Origin: Cornus controversa
Taxonomy: Eukaryota > Streptophyta > Magnoliopsida > Cornales > Cornaceae
Length of the DNA stretch: 64,000 nucleotides
Direction of reading: 5' to 3'
NCBI GenBank assembly: GCA_026545225.1
Contig: CM048853.1
Coordinates: 42,052,755-42,116,754, forward strand
The notes beneath the pieces are model-generated. The model worked only from the letters and a program-made list of their open reading frames with translations, ran no database searches and was not told the origin of the DNA. Below, piece after piece: positions 21,037 through 32,272 of the stretch. The stretch's first letter is position 1. Each line of letters opens with the position of its first letter. The position numbers and the translations under genes are program-made.

Positions 21037-21935
21037 TGTTGGAAAATTAATCTCTTTTCGTTCGGCACAATGGAAGCACACACAAATGAGATCCGAATAA
21101 CACACAAGAAAAAACACAAACAACATTAGAAAAGAGACTATATTTTACATAGTTTGGCCAAACACATGTCCATGAAGATTAGATTTCACTATTAATATAA
21201 AAAAAGATATAACCATAGAGATACATACACACACAATGCACCTACACGGTGCACTTTGAACATTCTCTCTATCTCACCACATATCTCTCTTCTCTACACA
21301 CACTCTCTTCTCACATCCTTCACGAGCACAGCCCTGAACAACACATACTCTCTCACGAGTAATTCTACAATACGCGGGGATTCCTTAAATATAGGAATTC
21401 CACCAGTGATAAAATTCCTTTTTTTATTATTATAGAAAATCATAAAAGGTGGGATTCCCCCAATACAAGGAATCCCTGTGGTATATAATAATTTCTCCTC
21501 TCTCACGGGGCACAGCCCAAATAACACTCTCTCACATGCATAGCCTCAAACCATTCTATACTCTCCACCAAATAAACATCTTTCCTTCACCGTGCCACAA
21601 GGCGCACACACTCATGGTTCTTTCTTCACGCCACACAAGCACCAAAGAACCCAAAAATCAAAAACAAACTTGTTATACTCTCATGTGGCGCTACTATAGT
21701 ATATCCCAAAACAATATATCTTTGGGTCGTAGGAAGAAAACACACACAACCCTAAAAGGTAAAAAAAGATGTTTTCTTTAGGCTTGTTTCTTATACGTGT
21801 CAACCTAAGACACTTGCACCAAATACACACCACAAGTCACCATTTTACACACTGGGCTACTAATTCACCGATTTACCATACTTCGATTTTCTTCGCCTCA
21901 ATGCACACGAGCACAATACATGAGTGGACCCAACA
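21037..21935. mobile_element. Solo LTR (899 bp) with 5-bp target duplication
   Basis: The sequence begins TGTTGGAAAA and ends GACCCAACA, so it has the TG...CA ends and six-base inverted termini (TGTTGG/CCAACA) of an LTR. It is flanked by GGTTT at 21032-21036 and again at 21936-21940. Removing it joins GCGACCAGGTTTGGGAATAG, comparable to the uninterrupted relative near 6980. There is no gag, pol, primer site or second LTR, so it is a solo LTR left by LTR-LTR recombination. The open frames within it are incidental. TGTTGG ends are common in Copia-type elements; that assignment is inference. Confidence 0.88.
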
Positions 21936-22009
21936 GGTTTGGGAATAGATTTTATTTATTACGAGTCACTTATACCATACCTTAGATATGCATAGATGGG
22001 AGATTTATG

Positions 22010-22740
22010 TAAAACCTTATATGTGCAAAAATAGGTGTTGTTGTTTTCCTAAAATAATGTTAGCACTCATATTATTTAGGACAAATTACACTTACCTCTC
22101 CTGAGGTTTGCCAATATAACACATACATCCTCTCTACATTTCATAATCTCACTTACCTCTATTGAGTTTGTGATGCAATATACCTCTCTTACGTAAAACT
22201 TTATTTGTGCAAAAACGGATGTGTTGTTATTTTACTAAAATAATGTTAGCACTTATATTAATTAGGACAAATTACACTTACCTCCCCTGAGGTTTGTTAA
22301 TATAACACATACTACCTCTTTACGTTTCATAATTCCACTTACCTCTTTTGAGGTTGTGATGCAATGTACCTCTCTTATGTAAAACTTTATTTGTGCAAAA
22401 ACGGATGTGTTGTTATTTTACTAAAATAATGTTAGCAGTTATATTAATTAGGACAAATTACACTTACCTCTCCTGAGGTTTGCCAATATAACACATTCTC
22501 TCTCCGTTTCATAATCTCACCTACCTCTTTTGAGGTTGTGATGTAATGTAGCTTTCTTATGTAAAACCTTATTTGTGCAAAAAAAGATGTGTTGTTATTT
22601 TACTAAAATAATGTTAGCACTTATATTAATTAAGACAAATTACACTTACCTCCCCTGAGGTTTGCCAATATAACACATACCTCCTCTCTATGTTTCATAA
22701 TCTAACTTATCTCTCTTGAGGTTATGATGCATGTAACAGA
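22010..22740. repeat. 186-bp tandem repeat, about four copies
   Basis: GACAAATTACACTTACCTC starts at 22080, 22266, 22452 and 22634, giving periods of 186, 186 and 182. Each unit holds CCTGAGGTTTG, a second ACTTACCTC block, TATTTGTGCAAAAACGGATG and ATAATGTTAGCA. The AAATTACAC...TGAGGTTT stretch resembles the ends of the TIR elements at 56308 and 59610, so the array may derive from the end of such an element. Confidence 0.9.
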
Positions 22741-23042
22741 CTGCCCCTTCAGTAACGACGGCTGACAGAGACAAATAGAATTTGTTGATGCAACTACAGT
22801 AAACAGATTAAAGGTCAATTTTGTCCTTCTTACGCCCAAAATGACATCTTTAACCTTGTTGACCAATATATAATTACTTATATACTCTTGACTTATTAAT
22901 TCAAATGTACCACAATGCTCTTTACTTACACACACACACACACACACACATATATGTATATATCATTGTGAGACACATAGACCCAACTATCTCTCTCTTT
23001 TTTCATCCCTAAGCTTTCTCTCTCTATATATATACATAATAG
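22741..23042. other. Non-coding spacer
   Basis: I see no gene. A (CA)n run at 22928-22950 produces the Cys/Val-rich start of a minus-strand frame, which is an artefact. Confidence 0.5.
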
Positions 23043-23519
23043 TAGGAGTGGTAATTTGTGTTGGGGTGTCGTGTTCATGTTATGTCAGAACATGGGTATC
23101 CTGTTATACGAGTCGACACAAACACGACACGATTATTATTCGTGTCAGAAAATCTTGACACGAACACAACACGACTAATATACGGGTAACACGACATGCA
23201 TAATATGTTTAATAAATGGGTTAAGAAAATGACACATTTAGCTAAACTTGAGTCATTTTTAATACTAACACGACATGCTTATCTGACACGTTTAGCTAAA
23301 CGGGTCATTTTTTACATAAACAAGACACATTTAGGTACGCGAGTTAATCGGGTGGTAAATGAATTGGCGGGTCAAACACGAACATGACACGTTTAATTAT
23401 TGTATTAATTTGTGTTGACACGATTACGACACGGACACGATTAAGCCAAACCCGAACCCGCTTATCATGTGTCATGTTCATGTCGTGTTAGTGTGTCGTG
23501 TCAAATATTGTCACTCCTA
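23043..23519. mobile_element. hAT-like MITE (TAGGAGTGGTAATTT ends)
   Basis: The left end TAGGAGTGGTAATTTGTG and the right end, reverse complement TAGGAGTGACAATATTTG, are inverted repeats. The interior is rich in ACACGA/TCGTGT. The 8-bp flanks CATAATAG and CATAACAA agree at five leading positions, consistent with a worn hAT duplication. No protein is encoded. Confidence 0.65.
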
Positions 23520-24441
23520 CATAACAATAATAGTTTTGGATAAGGGGTCAAAACTCAAATTAAATCCCATGGCTAAAACATTTAGAATAGTTTTAGGCTA
23601 CACCCTATAGATTAGATTTGCATAACAGTAATAGTTTTGGATTAGGAAAGCATATAAATCCTAAATTTAATTTATAAATGAGTCTTGGTTGAAGTTTACA
23701 AGGTGCAATTTGGACAGGCTACTTGGAATTTAGCCCGAGCCCATCCCAATTTTTCACAAGCTTGGACAATCATTTTTTCAATTAGGGTTGAGCTTGGATT
23801 AAAAATTTTCAACTTGAACTTAATTAGGGTTGAATTTGGGTTGAGGTGCCAACAACTCGAGCTAACCCGAAACTGAATTCTAATTTTATTTTAAATATAT
23901 TATATATAATATTCAAATTATGATTACCTTTTTCTTTTCATCTTTCTTTGTTTCTTAATTTATTGCATGGAGAATTAGTTTTCTAAGAATTTGTTTGTAA
24001 TTTTTTTAGAAATTTGAATTAAGTTATATAAATTTTATATGCTTAAAAGTAATCTAACTTAAAATTAACTCAATTTAAGTTTGAAGATTGGCCATATGAG
24101 CAACTCGAATTAGTGCGACTTTCTAATCCGAAATATCAACCCAAGTTTAAAAAATTAAAGATGAGTTGGACTCGAGTTGAGTAATTAGGGTTGGAAGTCA
24201 GGTTAAAATTGAATTAGAGTTGAACATTTCATAATATATTGGGTTGAGCCCGAGTTACACCTCCAACTCGCCCGAGTTGCAGCCCTAACAAAACATATGG
24301 CTATTAAAGCCAAGCACTTCTTCTTTATAAATTATCTCAACCTACGTACGGGGAGAAAAAAATAAAGTCCAACACTTTTTACTCTTTTTTGAGTTAGAAT
24401 ATTTGAAGTGGTGTACGCTTCTGGCTCATTCCTCTCCTCAT
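23520..24441. other. Non-coding with MITE remnants
   Basis: There is no gene. Positions 24235-24295 (GTTGAGCCCGAGTT, CCGAGTTGCAGCCCTAAC) look like one end of a hAT-type MITE whose other end, perhaps near 23700, is too worn to place. Confidence 0.4.
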
Positions 24442-24444
24442 TTA

Positions 24445-25228
24445 TGCTCTATTTGTTTGGAGGGATGGATGAAAGGAGGGATCAGAAGAGACTTCTCTTG
24501 TTTGGTTGAAAGGAAGAGAAGAGAGGGAGGAAGCTACGAGGGATGTTTCATCCCTCTTAACATCTAATTTTTTTATATGCCCAAAATTGGGCGGAAGAGA
24601 GGAGGGAAAGAATGTAATATTGACCAAAAAATTATAAAATTACTACTTTAACCTTCATCTATTTACAAAATTACTTATTTTAGCTTCCACCTATTTTAAC
24701 CCTACTACAACTCTCTCATGCACAACGATCGACATTCCGAGTTTTGAAGCTCTTGAAGTAAATAAAAAAACATCCAAAATATCGTTTTTATTTTCCATAA
24801 ATATCAAAGTTTATGAACTCTCTTTTTTTCTTTGGTAAATACCAAAGTATGTGGATTGTGTGTTGTCTTCAGAAGGTTTTTAGCACTTTTTTTTTTTGAT
24901 AAATAATAAAGTATATGGACTCTCTCTTTTTTCACTAATTTTTTTTTCTAATTAAAATTTTCATTGAAACAAAACACCCAATTTCAAAAACTATGGAAAT
25001 AAATTCTTTCGTCAACATGATCAGTGCATGAATGATCAATTTAATTAACGAGGGTATATTAGTAAAAGTATATAAAAACTCTCATTTCTTTTCTTTTAAC
25101 CAAACAAAAAAAAACTTATCACTCCATCAATCCTTTCTATTATCTCTTTCATTCAACCAAACAAACCGCATCCATCCCCCCTCCTATTCCTTCTATCCAT
25201 TTTTCCATCCTTCTAACCAAACTGAGCA
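24445..25228. mobile_element. PIF/Harbinger-like MITE, TTA target duplication
   Basis: The left end TGCTCTATTTGTTTGGAGGG and the reverse complement of the right end, TGCTCAGTTTGGTTAGAAGG, are inverted repeats. TTA flanks both sides (24442-24444 and 25229-25231). The GGAGGGATGGAT/ATCCATCCCCCCTCC stretches extend the arms. The interior is AT-rich and non-coding. Confidence 0.75.
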
Positions 25229-25484
25229 TTAAAGACACTTTATTTGTATACTTTGTTAATTATAAAAGATCACATGAAAATTTTGTTTTGATGACTTAAA
25301 TTTCTTTGGTCTGTGTCTGGTGCTGCTTCCCAGGATTTTCCTCCTCTTCTTTTAGGACCATATAAAAAATAGAAAAATATTAAATATTAAATACGGTTTT
25401 GTTTTTGTTTTGATGACATCCGAATATTAAATTAGGTTTTGAGGGTCGGTGTTGTCTATCACGAGAGGCCTTTTTACCCATTAG
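25229..25484. other. Non-coding spacer
   Basis: I see no gene. The dispersed repeat resumes at about 25440. Confidence 0.45.
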
Positions 25485-25950
25485 TTAGGTGGGCCTATAT
25501 TATAGAGTACTGAATTGGGCCAGTTCATGGGTCACTTGGGTGATGCTTATCTAAGATTGATGGGCCAATATTGAAACTTGTGCATTGTTAACGAAGGACT
25601 ACAGTGTGTTTATTGACCCATCAATCTTACCGGGGAAAAGAAATGCTGTAACCCTGTTAGACCTTCATAAAGAAAGTTGATTAAGATCGGTCAACACTGA
25701 AACTCCCAGTAAGATAACCAAAAATTATACAAAAATTTGTTTAGTTGACAAATTTTTAAAAAGTCAGTTAAAAATTGTATGTTTCCATACAATTGTTTAT
25801 AGTTATTTGAAAATAGTTTTTTGTTTTCTGAATTTTTAAGAACTGTTTTTAGAATGACAAACCGAATAAGCCTTAAAAATCCACAAATATAAATAGAAAG
25901 CCCTTAATTGCTAGGGTTTGGAGGAAGGTACAAATTACCCTAATCGTTGC
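25485..25950 (+). promoter_or_regulatory. Promoter-like module, copy 3, with internal insertion
   Basis: It has the same order as the other copies: TAAGATTGATGGGCC, the inverted partner CCCATCAATCTTACC, ATAAATAGAAAGCCC and GCTAGGGTTTGGAGG. About 160 extra bases (25710-25880) separate the site II region from the TATA-like stretch. No coding region follows. Confidence 0.45.
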
Positions 25951-26368
25951 AAATAAGAAAACATCAAAGGAGCTCTAGATGATCCTTCTTAAGTGATTCT
26001 AACTGCACGTTTTGTCCGACCAGTGAATGGTAGGTACTTTAAGCAAATCATTGGTTTAATAACGAAATAATATTGCTTTAAGCAAACATTTCTCTTATGT
26101 TGCATTTGGGAGCACAGAATAACTCTTCGAAATTGAAATTAGAAAAAAATTAGTTCAAAGTATCAACTAATTGAACTATTGACCTAAATTTCCTCTAATT
26201 CTAATTCAAATTTGTTATGGGGTTGAGAGGCAAGTTGCTTTGCAAATGAAAATTTAACATAGAAAGTTTGAAGAAAACTAATCTAAAGTTTTAAAGTTTG
26301 TTACGGTTGGATTTCAACTAGTAATCATTTAATCTAACTTTACAGCTAGTTAGAATACTTTTTAAAAA

Positions 26369-26407
<39 letters not shown>

Positions 26408-26703
26408 ATAATGACGAAAAATCTAATCTAACAGTCAAAAGTGGTTAAAAAATCAATCATGTGGTCCAAATTTTTTTTTGCTATTTACGTTCTAAAATCA
26501 CTTTATCTAACGGTTACGAGTGCGAGTGCATGATAGTATCGTAGGCATCGACATACACTATGTATATATATATATATATATAGACACACACATACACATA
26601 CACCGGCATGCATGAACCCTCCAATCATTGATGTATTATATCTTCCAATCCTTTCACATTGATTTATCAATTAACTTTTTAAACTCGAATCCTATTATTT
26701 TTA
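25951..26703. repeat. Dispersed duplication, copy B (partial)
   Basis: This continues the repeat unit and provides two empty sites: GCTCTAGA at 25972-25979 (hAT MITE absent) and AAAGTTTTA at 26285-26293 (MULE MITE absent). (TA)n runs lie at 26373-26403 and 26564-26581. From 26600 it matches the 52.6 kb segment (GCATGAACCCTCCAATCATT). Confidence 0.75.
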
Positions 26704-27188
26704 GGGTAAAGTGCAAAAAACACTCTTACTGTATACCAAATATGCAAAAACCTCACTGCAGTGTAAAAAATTCTCTCACTGTTTGCAAAATATGTAAAGA
26801 AGGACATTTGGTTAATTTAATAACTAAAATGTTTAAAACACCCTTACACTCTAGTGCCATGTTTGGATGTCTAAAAAAGGATCATCCAAATATTAATTTC
26901 TTATTTAGTTAAAAAATGTTCGAATACTCCCTTATTTCCACTCGTCGAGCCCATCTAAAATAATAAACTAATTAAAATATAATTTTAGTTAATAAAAAAA
27001 AAATTGCATCCAAACACGGCACGAGGGTTTTAAAGGCTTAGAAGCATTTTGGTCATTTAAAAGAAAAAATTTGATCAAGAAGAGTGTTTGCACAAATTGT
27101 AAAAATGCAGGAGAATTATATCCACATAATAAACTGTAGGAGAATTTTCTACATATTTATATATAGCGGAGATTTTTTTTACACTTCG
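26704..27188. mobile_element. MITE, inverted relative of the 5663-6164 element
   Basis: The left end GGGTAAAGTGCAAAAAACAC and the right end (reverse complement CGAAGTGTAAAAAAAATC) are inverted repeats. The internal landmarks CCATGTTTGGATGTC and GCATCCAAACACGGCAC match the nested element at 5.7-6.1 kb in the opposite orientation. The insertion interrupts a segment that is continuous near 52676. No clean target duplication is visible. Confidence 0.75.
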
Positions 27189-27599
27189 TAAAAAAAATCA
27201 TTATAACATCAACTCTAAAAGTAGGTCGAATGAATCCAATTCTCATAGCTGATACCACTTATACAATATCTTTAGAAACTTTTTTTTTTTTTGCATCAAC
27301 AATAGGAGTATTCATTAACACTTCCCTCCCTCTCTTTTTGATGTCCTACGCACTGATACCACTTCTTTACTACCACCCAAATAGCAATAATAACAACAAC
27401 AGTAAATCCTAGAAAAAAAAAACAAAAATCACAATAGTAATTTCAAGTTTTTTTTCTTTCTTTTATACACTTTTTTGTTTATTATTAAAATAATGAGCTA
27501 ATCATAATCACTCAATATATATATTTTTTGGTAAATATAATCACTCAATATTCACACAGCTTTTCCCATTGAATTGCAAAATGATTTAATGCTTATATT
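27189..27599. other. Non-coding spacer
   Basis: I see no supported gene. The short frame at 27230-27412 lies over a T-run and has no motif. Confidence 0.45.
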
Positions 27600-27747
27600 A
27601 TTATATATGATACATGGGCGTTCGGACAACTCTGACAACATGAGTTTTAAGTGTCCAAAGTCCAAACTATCAGGATGTCTTTCTGCTAATACCCCGCCCA
27701 AATGTTTTTTTTTTTAAAGATAATCATAATGAATAGCTCTAACAACC

Positions 27748-27796
<49 letters not shown>

Positions 27797-28724
27797 GCAC
27801 AAAATACTAGTTGGTTTTTGTGAATTATTTTAAATAGTACAAAATTTTGTATGAGATACTAATTGCAGTAATGACACTTGTACAAAATTTTAGAATCATG
27901 TAAAAAAAATTGGTAGACTAAACATCTCAAGACCCTCATTGACAGTACATTTTTAATACACTTTGTAAATTTTGATTTTGACAACACGTAGGGTGAGTCC
28001 TATCGCGTGTGTACAACACGTAAGGTCTTTTTACATCGAATGTATTATAAATCTTCTCCTCATTGACACTCCCAATATATTTGTAAAAAAAATACAAAAG
28101 ATTGTTTTATCCACTCTAAAACTGTTAAATTTTTATAATTAAACGGCTAAAAATTTTCTTACCCTATTGTTTTATCACTCCATCGTATATTCAATGGACA
28201 AAAGATTGCAAAGAAAAGCTTGTGAAATTTGAATGTATAATAAGCTTTGATCAAGATAAGTTTGAAGAGTCAATTCATATTCCATTTTTGGATTAAACGA
28301 GGAGAGTCAGTTCATTGAGTAATGATGCATATGCCGAATATGACAATTTCTAAAAGTCATTTATGTGTTTTTCTTCCCTAATCACAAAACACACATTTTG
28401 AACAACTCAAATTTGAAAGAAAAATTATTATTATTTTTGGATTAAATGAACGATCTCTGGTCAAAGTGTCACCTAGGATATTGTTCAGAAATATGCAATT
28501 TCTAGACTAGAGGAGGATGGTGAAGGGAATAAAACAAGCAAGTGAAAATTATATTTTAGTGACCAAACTTAAATAAATTTGCTATTTTTGATTTGATTTT
28601 GTTTGTTAGTATAAATGTTTCTTGCTGTTAGTTCAAGTTCTTTCTGGGTTTCATGGAATCATTGGTTTTGAAGCCAAGGAAACCATTTCATTTGTTCATG
28701 CATTTGCTTGGCCCTTTTTCCCAC

Positions 28725-29050
28725 TAGTTAGGTGGGCCTACACTGTGGAGTAATGGATTGGGCCACTACATGGGCCTTTTGGGTGATACCTATGGGCCAA
28801 TATTGAAACTTGTTCACCTTTTATTAAGCACTGAAGATTGTGAGATAAGCTCAGTAATAAGTCTAACAAATATTGGCCGGCCCATCAATCTTACTGGGCT
28901 CTAACCCACTTATACCTTCAAAAAGAAAGTTGATTTAAGTTTGATGAGCATTTAAACCGGGCCAGAATATAAAAAGCCACAAATATAAATATAAAGCCCT
29001 TAATTGCTAGGGTTTAGACTTTAGAGCAAGGTACAAATTACCCTAATAGT
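28725..29050 (+). promoter_or_regulatory. Promoter-like module, copy 4
   Basis: The left arm of the site II inverted repeat is worn (CCTATGGGCCAATATTG) while the right arm is intact (GGCCGGCCCATCAATCTTAC). CACAAATATAAATATAAAGC and GCTAGGGTTTAGAC follow. Together with copy 5, which shares the same worn arm, this marks the two as sister copies. Confidence 0.45.
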
Positions 29051-29076
29051 TGCAAATAAAGGAAAGGAGCTCTAGA

Positions 29077-29290
29077 TGACCCAGGAATTTATTTGAGGGG
29101 GGCGTCCTTTGACAACAAAAAGATAAAAAAATTTAAACCATCGTAATAAAAAATTATTTGCTTGTGTATCGTGCATAAGAAGGGGATGTGGAGGGGGAAA
29201 ATGATCATAATTGATGATTATATTTTATAAAAATATACATCTCAAAAAAATTATTCCTACCCACACTGGCCCCTCTATAGGCTAGTGAGT
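29077..29290. mobile_element. Short hAT-like MITE with 8-bp target duplication
   Basis: GCTCTAGA flanks both ends (29069-29076 and 29291-29298). Copy B has a single GCTCTAGA at 25972 and no insertion. A longer relative sits at the same site in copy D (41306-41658). The left terminus (TGACCCAGGAATTT) has lost its outermost bases. Confidence 0.75.
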
Positions 29291-29627
29291 GCTCTAGATG
29301 ATCCTTCTTAAATGATTCAAACCTGTCGGATTTATCCGACCCGTAAATGGTAGGTACTTTAAGCAAATTATTGGTTCAATTCTTGTGGGTGAACCAATTA
29401 ATGTTGTTTTAGGCAAACATTTCTCTTATCTTGGGTTTGACAGCACCGAATTAGTATGTTATAAACTTAACGTTCAAAGTATGAACTAACTAAATTATCT
29501 AAGCGTCACTTTCATCTCCCAAAGGTAACTTTAACTTTTACCTTTAGATTAATGCTTTTGGGGGTGGGAGTTGTTTTGCAAAAGAAAGTCTAACATGGAA
29601 AGTTTGAAAAACTATTATAAAGTTTTA

Positions 29628-30868
29628 GGGCAAAATGCACTCACTCCGTGAGGCTTGCTCTAAATATACTCATATATAAAATTTGCTTAAACTTACATTC
29701 ACACCTCTGAGATTTAGAGTTTGATTGCACACAATTCCCAATTAAAATCTATCGGTCAAAAAATTATTTGAAATGTCTGTTTTACCCTTCACTAACTGAA
29801 AAAACATTTTTAACCTTACTTTTCACATTAAAATACCATATTGCTCCCAACATTTTTTTTTTCATTTGACAAAACTACTCTTATTACCTTATTAATTTTC
29901 TCCCTCCTCTCTCACCCTCAAAGCTCACTTTCTCTAATTCTCTCTCTCTCCTTTTTTTTTTTTTTACTTCTTTCTCTCTCTCCTCACTTCGTCTTTTTTT
30001 CTCTCTCTTTCCCGAATCACTCTCTCTACATCTAACCCCCCCTCTCTTTTTTATTTATTTTATCTACTTCTCTCTCTTAATTCTTCACTCTTTTCTCTTT
30101 TTTTTCTTTTATTTTTTTCTCTTTCACCGTTGCTATGGCAGTGCACCTGAAAATTGGCAATGATAGCATGGCTTTGGTGGTGGCCACGGTGTCTTGGCAA
30201 TAGTAGAGAGATGACAACATATGAGACTTACATGAAGAGTGTTACAAGAGTACAGGAGTGTATGAGAAAGTTAAAAGAGGATATTTTGCATTTTGCCTTT
30301 TATTACAAAGTATGCATACATTTATTTCAAAAACTAAAAAAAAAGTAGTGATGACATTGATAAAATTGAAAAGTAAGTACTGGAAAAAAGAATAAAAAAC
30401 ATCATCCAAGATTATTAATAAAGAAAATTATAGCCTCAAATTTTGAATTTCTTCAGATTGAATTTTATTTTTCAATGACAACTAATATTGGGTCAAACAC
30501 ATAATAGAGAAATAATATAAATTATTTGCTAAATTGAATCACCAAAACACATTAGACTCCTTTCTTTATTTCATAGTTCTTTTTTATAACTAAAAAATGA
30601 AACAAAAGAATTCAAATAATTTTGTTGCCCCTTCACTGAATTCAGGGAGCACTAATATAGTAATATATCGGTTGAAGGGTTAATTTACTCATTTTATTTT
30701 AATTGAATTTTTAAATATAATATAGTTATTATATTGATGGGTAAAATTGTAATTTTTCATGCAAATTGTTGATGCAATTTTGTTCAGGCGTGTGAGTGTA
30801 GATTTAAACAAACTTTGTACATGAATGTATTTGAAACAAACCTCAGAAAGTGTGAGTGTACTTTGTCC
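29628..30868. mobile_element. MULE-like MITE with 9-bp target duplication
   Basis: The left end GGGCAAAATGCACTCACTCC and the reverse complement of the right end, GGACAAAGTACACTCACACT, begin inverted repeats of about 80 bases. AAAGTTTTA flanks both ends (29619-29627 and 30869-30877), and the paralogous copy B has one uninterrupted AAAGTTTTA at 26285. The interior contains a 250-base pyrimidine-rich tract (29880-30130) giving a Leu/Ser/Phe frame that is an artefact. No transposase is present. Confidence 0.9.
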
Positions 30869-32005
30869 AAAGTTTTAAGGTCTGTTCAGATGGCGATCAC
30901 AGTTTGGATTTCAACTAGTGACCATTCAATCCAACTCTACTACATCTAGTCAGAACACTTTTTCACGAGAAATTCATATATACAAATTCTCTCTTTCACT
31001 CATTTTCTTTAACTCAAAGTCACAGATCAGTTTATTACTACTTGATAGAATTCAGTTTTCTTTCTCTTTAGTATGATCAGATTATTATTACCTATATATA
31101 TAATCTACTGCTGCAATAACTCAAGAAGTGTGTACACTGTACATGCATTAACATTAGGTATCTCTCTTGCTATTCAATTTTCCTTCACTTTTTCCCTACT
31201 TCTTTTCTTTTTTTTGGACATGTTGCTGTAGTACTCGACATGAGTAGACAAGAATTGAGTTCAGTATACCATTTACAGTAGACAAGAATTGAGTTCAGTA
31301 TACCATTTACTTTCGGATTAAGTGAATTAATTATATGATTTCTTATGCCAGCAGAATCCTTGGAGTTGAGTTCATTTAAGTATATTGTAAAAAAATTCTT
31401 TTCTAAGCTTGATAATTTTGATTTTCAGTCAATATTTACTTTTATTTATTTATTTATTTAATGAAAGACGAACTTAGACGCAATGGTAATGTTACTCAAT
31501 TGGGACCTAGAGGTCACCAACTTTCAAAATAAGAAAACAACAACTACTTTTTTACCCCGCAGGAGTCTCATGCACACTGGGTTTTGACACTTGGTAATGA
31601 CATTAGTTTTTTTTAGTTTTAATGGGATAGCAAGCAGTATATAACCATCCATAGTTTTTTCTTTCTTTCTTTCGTTTTTTTCATTCTTTCTTTCTTTCTT
31701 TTTTGTTTTGTTTCGGAAATTCAAACTATTTTATATATGTTTAACTATTGTGATTTAGGTAAATTGTATTTCCACAAATCAATTCTCAAATGACATCAAA
31801 TTTTATCATTTGTACAAATTAGTGATAATCACGAATGCCTAACCTAAGTGGTATCTCCTCATATAATAACTGTTAGTACAAGAAATTGCTTGGCCAATTT
31901 TCAACCAATTAATTTATTGTACACACTCAAAAATTTCAAGAAAATAATATATTTTTTCAAAGAAAGAGAGAATATTTTTTTATTAATCTTTTCCTCTATT
32001 TATAT
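30869..32005. repeat. Dispersed duplication, 3' part (copy C)
   Basis: Positions 31105-32005 align with 46445-47274 (CTGCAATAAC, CATTTACTTTCGGATTAAGT, TTGATTTTCAGTCAATATTTA, CAAATGACATCAAATTTTAT). A local 33-bp tandem repeat (GACAAGAATTGAGTTCAGTA) at 31235-31310 is unique to this copy. Frames over T/C-rich stretches are not genes. Confidence 0.8.
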
Positions 32006-32272
32006 GGGAGGCGATATTCGCACTCCCCTTTCCTCCAATTGCACTCCAATAATAAAGGTAATGACACTTCTAACCATAACTTTATTAATTATTAATTTTT
32101 AAATATCACAACTGCCCTTTGAGTTATACAGCCATTTTTTGTCTCTCTCTAATTAACGTTTTGTGTGATTTCTAATACTCTGCTTTTGGCTTGTTCTTCC
32201 AGCTTCTCAAAACCCTCTTTCTTTACTTTGTGTCTAGTCTCTTCTCTCTCTCATTGATCTTTGTCAGTAATA

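Larger units (their letters stand above)
27600..29627. repeat. Dispersed duplication, part 2 (copy C)
   Basis: This aligns with 3640-5000 and 39786-41722. It contains a (TA)n run at 27753-27794, the module at 28725-29050 and a short hAT MITE at 29077-29290. It carries about 90 bases near 27950-28050 (CACGTAGGGTGAGTCC region) that the other copies lack. Confidence 0.8.

Noticed and set aside
22010-22740. CRISPR-like array
   Set aside because: The units are repeated along their whole length with no unique spacers, in a plant genome. It is an ordinary tandem repeat.
29841-30035. Leu/Ser/Phe-rich membrane protein
   Set aside because: It is a pyrimidine tract inside a MULE MITE with no other coding signal.
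32261-32272. Transposase start at 32261
   Set aside because: It is a TTG codon; the first ATG in frame is 32273.
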